64,000 nucleotides of DNA from contig NC_091019.1 in NCBI RefSeq assembly GCF_041296385.1, forward strand, positions 14,090,531 to 14,154,530. Reading direction: 5' to 3'. Below the pieces are notes generated by a model. That model ran no database searches. It saw nothing but the letters and a program-made list of their open reading frames with translations, and had not been told where the DNA came from. This document shows positions 59,161-64,000 of the stretch, one piece after another (the stretch's first letter is position 1; each line of letters begins with the position of its first letter). Position numbers and translations under genes: made by a program. This DNA comes from Aphelocoma coerulescens. Taxonomy: Eukaryota; Chordata; Aves; Passeriformes; Corvidae.

Positions 59161-62100
59161 CTTTCCCTCCTTTCCCCCACTTTCTCTGTGGCTCACACTC
59201 TCTAGTGGAAAAAACCTCTAGGTTTAAAAAGCCAGTGAAAACTGTTCTTTATTTCCAGAGCACAGGATATTCTGAGTTGGAAAGACCCACGAGGATCATC
59301 AAGTCAAATGGTGATAAGAGGTTGGTCCATTTAGGGACTGAACTCAGAATCCTGAGCTTCTCAGCACCCTGCTCCAAGCACGTGCGCCAATTTCAGGGTC
59401 ATGAGGAAGGTCCTGCCTGGAATGGGAATGGCTGCTGCCAGCAAGGGAATTCCTATGCCAATACAGCTCCTTCTTTTCTGCTAATGCTGCTTTAAATACC
59501 AGCCCCTGGAATGGCTCTAGAGCAGAACTGGCTGGCACCTGACATGACAGCACAAAACTCTTCCCATAACCCTGATTCTTTCCAGGATTTACCCAATAGC
59601 TGTTAAGGTGCTCGTGCTATGTCCCTTTCCGGGGAGAAATGAGCAAGACAAGTCCTAAGGCTTCACTTGGTCTGTGGCAAAAGTTCTCTGGAGAGTGTCA
59701 GGGCTGGTCCTGCCTGCAGAGGGGCGTTTCCTGCAGCTGAGTGTTCACAGCCCAAAATCACAGCAGGTGCTGAGGCTGGGGCTGTTTTTCTGGCCCAGAG
59801 CTGCACTGAGCCCTCGGTGACTCCTGCTTGCTGCCAGGAATGTTCCTTGGTGTTCCCTGCGTGTGTCCCAGCTGGCCAGGAACGTGGGGCTGGAGGAGGC
59901 TGGAAGCCCCAGGAAGGGAACCAGCACCTCTTGTCCTTCATATTTGCAGGGGAGGAGCTGTGCCTGCAGCGTTCTGCCCATGGCACGCAGCATGCAGAAC
60001 ACACGTCCTGGGGATGGGCACTGGGATGCCCGGGCAGCACTTGGATGGACATGGATAAAGGGCTGCCCGCAGCTCCTCAGCCAGGGGCTGCTCTGAACGG
60101 GCACCCAGAGATGCTTCAGCCTGGACAGAGCCCACCGACACCCCAAAAATATCCCAAGGAACAGCTGGCATTACCTGGGAATGCTGGCACAGTGTGTTTG
60201 CGGAGGGGCTCAGACAGCAATTCCTGGTGCTGACCTCCCAGAGCTCCCACACACCTGCTAGGTTATGTCCCAGCCACCCCCAATCCCTTCCCTTCCAGCC
60301 TGGGGACATCACCCATCAGCAGCGTTAAAGCCAAGGTAATCTTCCTTCACAGAAATTAAACCCCAAGCAATGCCCTCAGAAATGCCTTAAAATAAAGGGT
60401 TAGAGTTTGTTTGGATTGAGGTTGGAGTTTTTCAGGGAGCCAGCTGGAACTGCAGAACTGAGGGAAAGCTTTCAGAGGTAGGTCCACACTGCAGATGCCT
60501 TGAAAGGCAGGGATGTGCGTCCCTTTCCTCAGGGAAAAGAACTTCCAGAGGCCACTCCTGAGGCTCTGGAATTAAATCACCTTCTGCAGGGAGAGATATC
60601 CTCACCTGGGCACAGGGGCTGCCTCACCAAGGGCTGGGAGCATGTCCAGCCACTGCTTTCTCCTGCTCTAAAATATCAACTTCAGCCTGATCTCAGGGTG
60701 AAATCAGCTGAATTCCAGGGAACTCTGTTAAGTGCCCCCCAGGGACATTGGTGGGGCTGGGGGATAAGGGTTATAAATAGCAAATTCTATGGAGTATAAA
60801 CCCGTCCTTGTCCTGATCCCACTGAGCTTCCTTGGAACCTCTGCTGGTCCCTGACACACCTGGCATTAAATAGGCAGCTCTGCATGGGAATATCCACGCT
60901 CCATGAGGCACTGTGAGGTTATTCCAGTGGGAATTCAGCAGGGAATTTGGAGCTATAGATATAATTCATCTAAACTAGCAAAGCTGAATCCCAAATCTGG
61001 GCACCACACAGAGAACAATCTTTGTGTTGCCCTGCCAGCTAAAGCCCCTGGGCTGGGAAATTTCAGCAGCCAGATGCATGGAATTATCGAAATCCCAGCA
61101 ACCAGCATCTTCCAAAGGGACACTGCGAGTTGCAGGCTGTGAGAGTTCGTGTCCTTCTGCTGCTGTTGGCAGCACAAATTCCCCTCCGCTCAGCTGGCCC
61201 CGGCTGGGCGGGAGCCGAGAGCAGGAGGGGCAGGAGAGGCGGGGGATGAGGCTGCTGGAATCTCAGCTGGATCAACGGGAAACTTTCTTTCCCTGGCAGA
61301 AGACAGGAGCCAAAGCAGATCCCTCCTGGCTGGGCTGGTGGGCAGCAGCTGGATGAACTCTGGGGGAAAACACCCTGTGCCTGCCAGGAGTCTGTTTTTC
61401 CTACCAGCTCCTGAGCAGTGTCAGGACCACCATGAGGGAGTTCAAATCCAGATAAAGCTCACTGCCCACAGAATGAATAACCCCAACAGAGAAATGCATT
61501 GTTGTCATAAAAAAGCTTAGAGATCTGTTAAAAATGCAATGACAACACTGTAATGGGATTCCCAGGAACCTTCTTAATGCTCTTAATGTAAAAATACATT
61601 TTTTATGTATTTTTAGTCCCTCAATGGGCAGCTTGTAGAACTTATCCCGGGATTTAGAGGTTGAGCAGGGTTGGCTTTGGATTGACCTTCACCTCTGGTC
61701 CCGCTTTGTGCAAACACAACTCGGGGCAAGGTGGGTGAACTCAGTACCTCAGCTTTTCCCTCAAAAATATCCCCTATTTATTTCCCTGTACATGAACTCA
61801 GATTTTGCCCCAAACTGTCCACTCCTCACCTCCATATGCCCTCAAAGTGTCCATTCTGTTCCCCACAGGTGCCCTGGTGACACCAGGGAGGTCCCTTTGC
61901 CCACAGTGCCTTTCTCCTGCCCCTCTCCGACCCAAGGCCGCTCCTCTGCTCGCTCTCTCTGTCCTTGTCCCACACAGCGAGGCGTGAAAGGAGAAAGGTT
62001 CCAGAAATATTTCTGCAATTAATTAATTAATTAATAATTATTTCCAATTCCCCAGTGAGAAGAACAGGAACTCACAGCCACTAAGACCTGACAGTCCCCT

Positions 62101-64000
62101 GCAGCAAGAGCTCAGCACCCATCCACAGAGGCAAGTCCAGCATCTGAAAGAAAGAAAGAAACAAGAAAAAAGTGATTTCTTCTGTTTCAAAGTTATTTCA
62201 AGTTCTCAAGCCCAAACCAACCTTTGCTCTTGATTTTGGCTGGGTGAATTGTGAGTGGTGGGCACAGGTCATGGCATTCATGCTGCTGTGAGTGATGCTT
62301 TCTGGGGGCAGAGCAGCTGATTTCCAAAGTTCCCTTCCTGTCCCATGCCTGATCTGCACAGGAGAAAACCTCTTCCATGAAGGGATTTTGCTCCATCTGA
62401 TCCCATCTGCCCAGTCTGTTCCATGAGGATATTGCCAGGCTGGGGCAGCACAGGCAGACACAGCTCTCAGCACTCTCTGCTCCAAACACAGCTCTGGGCT
62501 CCTTTGCAAAGTGCCTCTGCCATGAGGTTTTCTCCAGGAGAAATCAAGGAACGGCTCATGGCAGGGTGGAGATTTCATTATCACAAAGGGCAGTAAAGGA
62601 TAAATATTCCTGTAAGAGCCTTTGGGACCTTCTGGGCTGAATTGGGAAGGGGACATTCATTCCCTGCAGGGCAAATGCACGACAACCTCCAACACAAAGC
62701 ACAGACTGTCAGGTGGGGTCTGACAGCACCACTTTGACAAACTTCACTGTCATTATTCTTTTCAGGGACTTTTCCAATCCAACTCTGAAGCTGACAAGCC
62801 CAAAAGCTCTGTCTGGCTGCTCAGGAGCAAAAGGAACAAAACTGCCAGGGGTGAGGCACATTCCCAGCCAACACTCCCAACACAGCACAGAGGCACCACT
62901 GGAGTTCGTGTGGGGCTGCCAAGGGCTGCCAGGAGCACGCAGCCCCCAGGTGGGGTGGCAGTGGCAGGGACAGCAGCAAACTCCCACAGACTGATGGCAC
63001 AACAGAGACACAAAGGCCAGCAATGCCCACGGGAGTGCAGGTTTAATTCTGCTCCCTGTGCTGCCACATCCCTGCAGGAACTCCGGGGGGATAGAAACTC
63101 TCAGGGTGCACAAAATGCAGCATCCATCACCCTGATCCTGCTTAAACTCAGTGTGTGGGGCCAAACCCGCACAGGTAAACACTGACCTGACCTGGATCAG
63201 TCTCAGACACAGCCCCAGTTCCCACCTCCAACCTGCTCCCGGGGCTGCTGCCACATTCCTGACAAGGTGCCAAAGGCCCTTTGGCCAGGGCTCTCTCTGT
63301 GTCTCAGGGGACTGCAGGGACCAGGGCAAGGACAGTCTGAAACCAGGGCAGATCCCTCTGGATTTGCAACACTCTGGGGACAACTGGGGCCTCACCCCAC
63401 ACCATGGGCAGCACCAGGGGCCCTCCAGCACATTCCATCAGGGCCGGAGCCCGCTGGGTTTGGCTGCTCAAACACCAAAGCTTTTGGCAAAGATGGGATG
63501 AGTTAAGTGGTTTTTCCTGTCCTGAAAGAGAGCAGAAAAGGGAAATGAGGTCCCTGTGGAAGTCAAAGGCTTGTGGCTTTCACACTCCTGTTCTGATTGC
63601 TCACTGGAGGGTTTTATCCATGAAAAGTGAGGTGACACCAAATAAAAGTGCCCTTGCCTTTTATTCCCTACTATTTTCATACATAAAAAGGATGCCCATT
63701 TTTTCCTATTGCATTCTTTGCCTAATTTTAACAGAACCATTTTCATTCCAGGCCCCATTTGTGAGCTATTCAATCCTTTGCCATTGGACTTTGGACAAAG
63801 GAAGAGAAGGATCTGTTCCACACGGGTGTCATCCAACAAGAAAGCCCCTGTACCATCCCCAGCCTGTGCCGAGCACGCTGCCTCACTTTTCCCATTCTGG
63901 TTTCTGGCTCCAATCCAGTCTGAGTTTTCCCCTATTTTCCATGTCTAGAAACAGGAAATTGTCCTGGTCAGGTGTTAGGACCTTAAACTGCACACTGATC
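59161..64000. other. Right end of the window, no recognised gene
   Basis: No conserved coding exon could be named. A repeat-like fragment is at 59262-59375, an AATT repeat at about 62019-62038, and a GAAA repeat at 62149-62160. A minus-strand open frame at 62709-63431 has no recognisable family and is probably fortuitous. Confidence 0.4.
59262..59375 (-). repeat. Diverged avian interspersed repeat, probably CR1-like
   Basis: The plus strand reads CAGGATATTCTGAGTTGGAA, agacccacgaggatcatcaa, then gggactgaactcagaatcct, the order seen in a common bird repeat in reverse orientation. The family assignment is from memory and uncertain. Confidence 0.45.

Noticed and set aside
58287..59180. Minus-strand open frame of 297 codons
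   Set aside because: Same CpG-island effect. It overlaps equally long plus-strand frames and has no recognisable motif.
62709..63431. Minus-strand open frame of 240 codons near the right edge
   Set aside because: No ATG at the listed beginning, no recognisable domain, and no coding-like splice context. I could not link it to any expected neighbour such as DEAF1 or DRD4.

Overview
The window looks like a piece of a bird genome. It carries at least seventeen 3' fragments of CR1 LINEs (the dominant avian retroposon), short introns, CpG islands at gene starts, and vertebrate split genes in conserved order. No prokaryotic or viral gene was seen. The species cannot be fixed from the sequence.

Three genes can be read completely. 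CEND1 (+, single coding exon 15561-15953) encodes a tail-anchored neuronal differentiation protein. GATD1/PDDC1 (+, eight coding exons, 25377-30939) encodes a DJ-1/PfpI-like protein of unknown reaction. TALDO1 (-, eight coding exons, 36969-43253) encodes transaldolase of the pentose phosphate pathway. I assembled the exons by hand; phases, splice sites and lengths (130, 218 and 337 residues) all close. The order TALDO1-GATD1-CEND1 with these relative strands is that of human 11p15.5, inverted. On the TALDO1 side, where human has EPS8L2, there are two exons of an EPS8-family C-terminus (-, 46315-47064), the last one running into a CR1 insertion.

The left edge (1-2.6 kb, -) holds part of an NLRP-type gene: one large FISNA/NACHT exon and one leucine-rich-repeat exon that continues off the window. 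The 13 kb between it and CEND1 contain no recognisable gene and are best read as a CpG-island promoter near 6 kb and a long first intron of CEND1.

The right part (44-64 kb) is unusual. At 52.8-54.2 kb lies a broken, intron-containing RAD51 copy: exon 6 and exon 7 relics, an apparent scrap of exon 9, and a perfectly preserved last exon. Next to it, 55.8-58.7 kb is a very GC-rich imperfect inverted repeat about 2.9 kb long. Its inner arms are nearly identical, its outer arms are diverged, its core is studded with a small self-complementary repeat, and homopyrimidine/homopurine tracts lie symmetrically in the two arms. The last 5 kb hold no recognised gene.

No dedicated new gene system is evident. 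The most novel observations are the RAD51 relic with its intact terminal exon, the large GC-rich palindrome, and the CR1-truncated EPS8-like tail.
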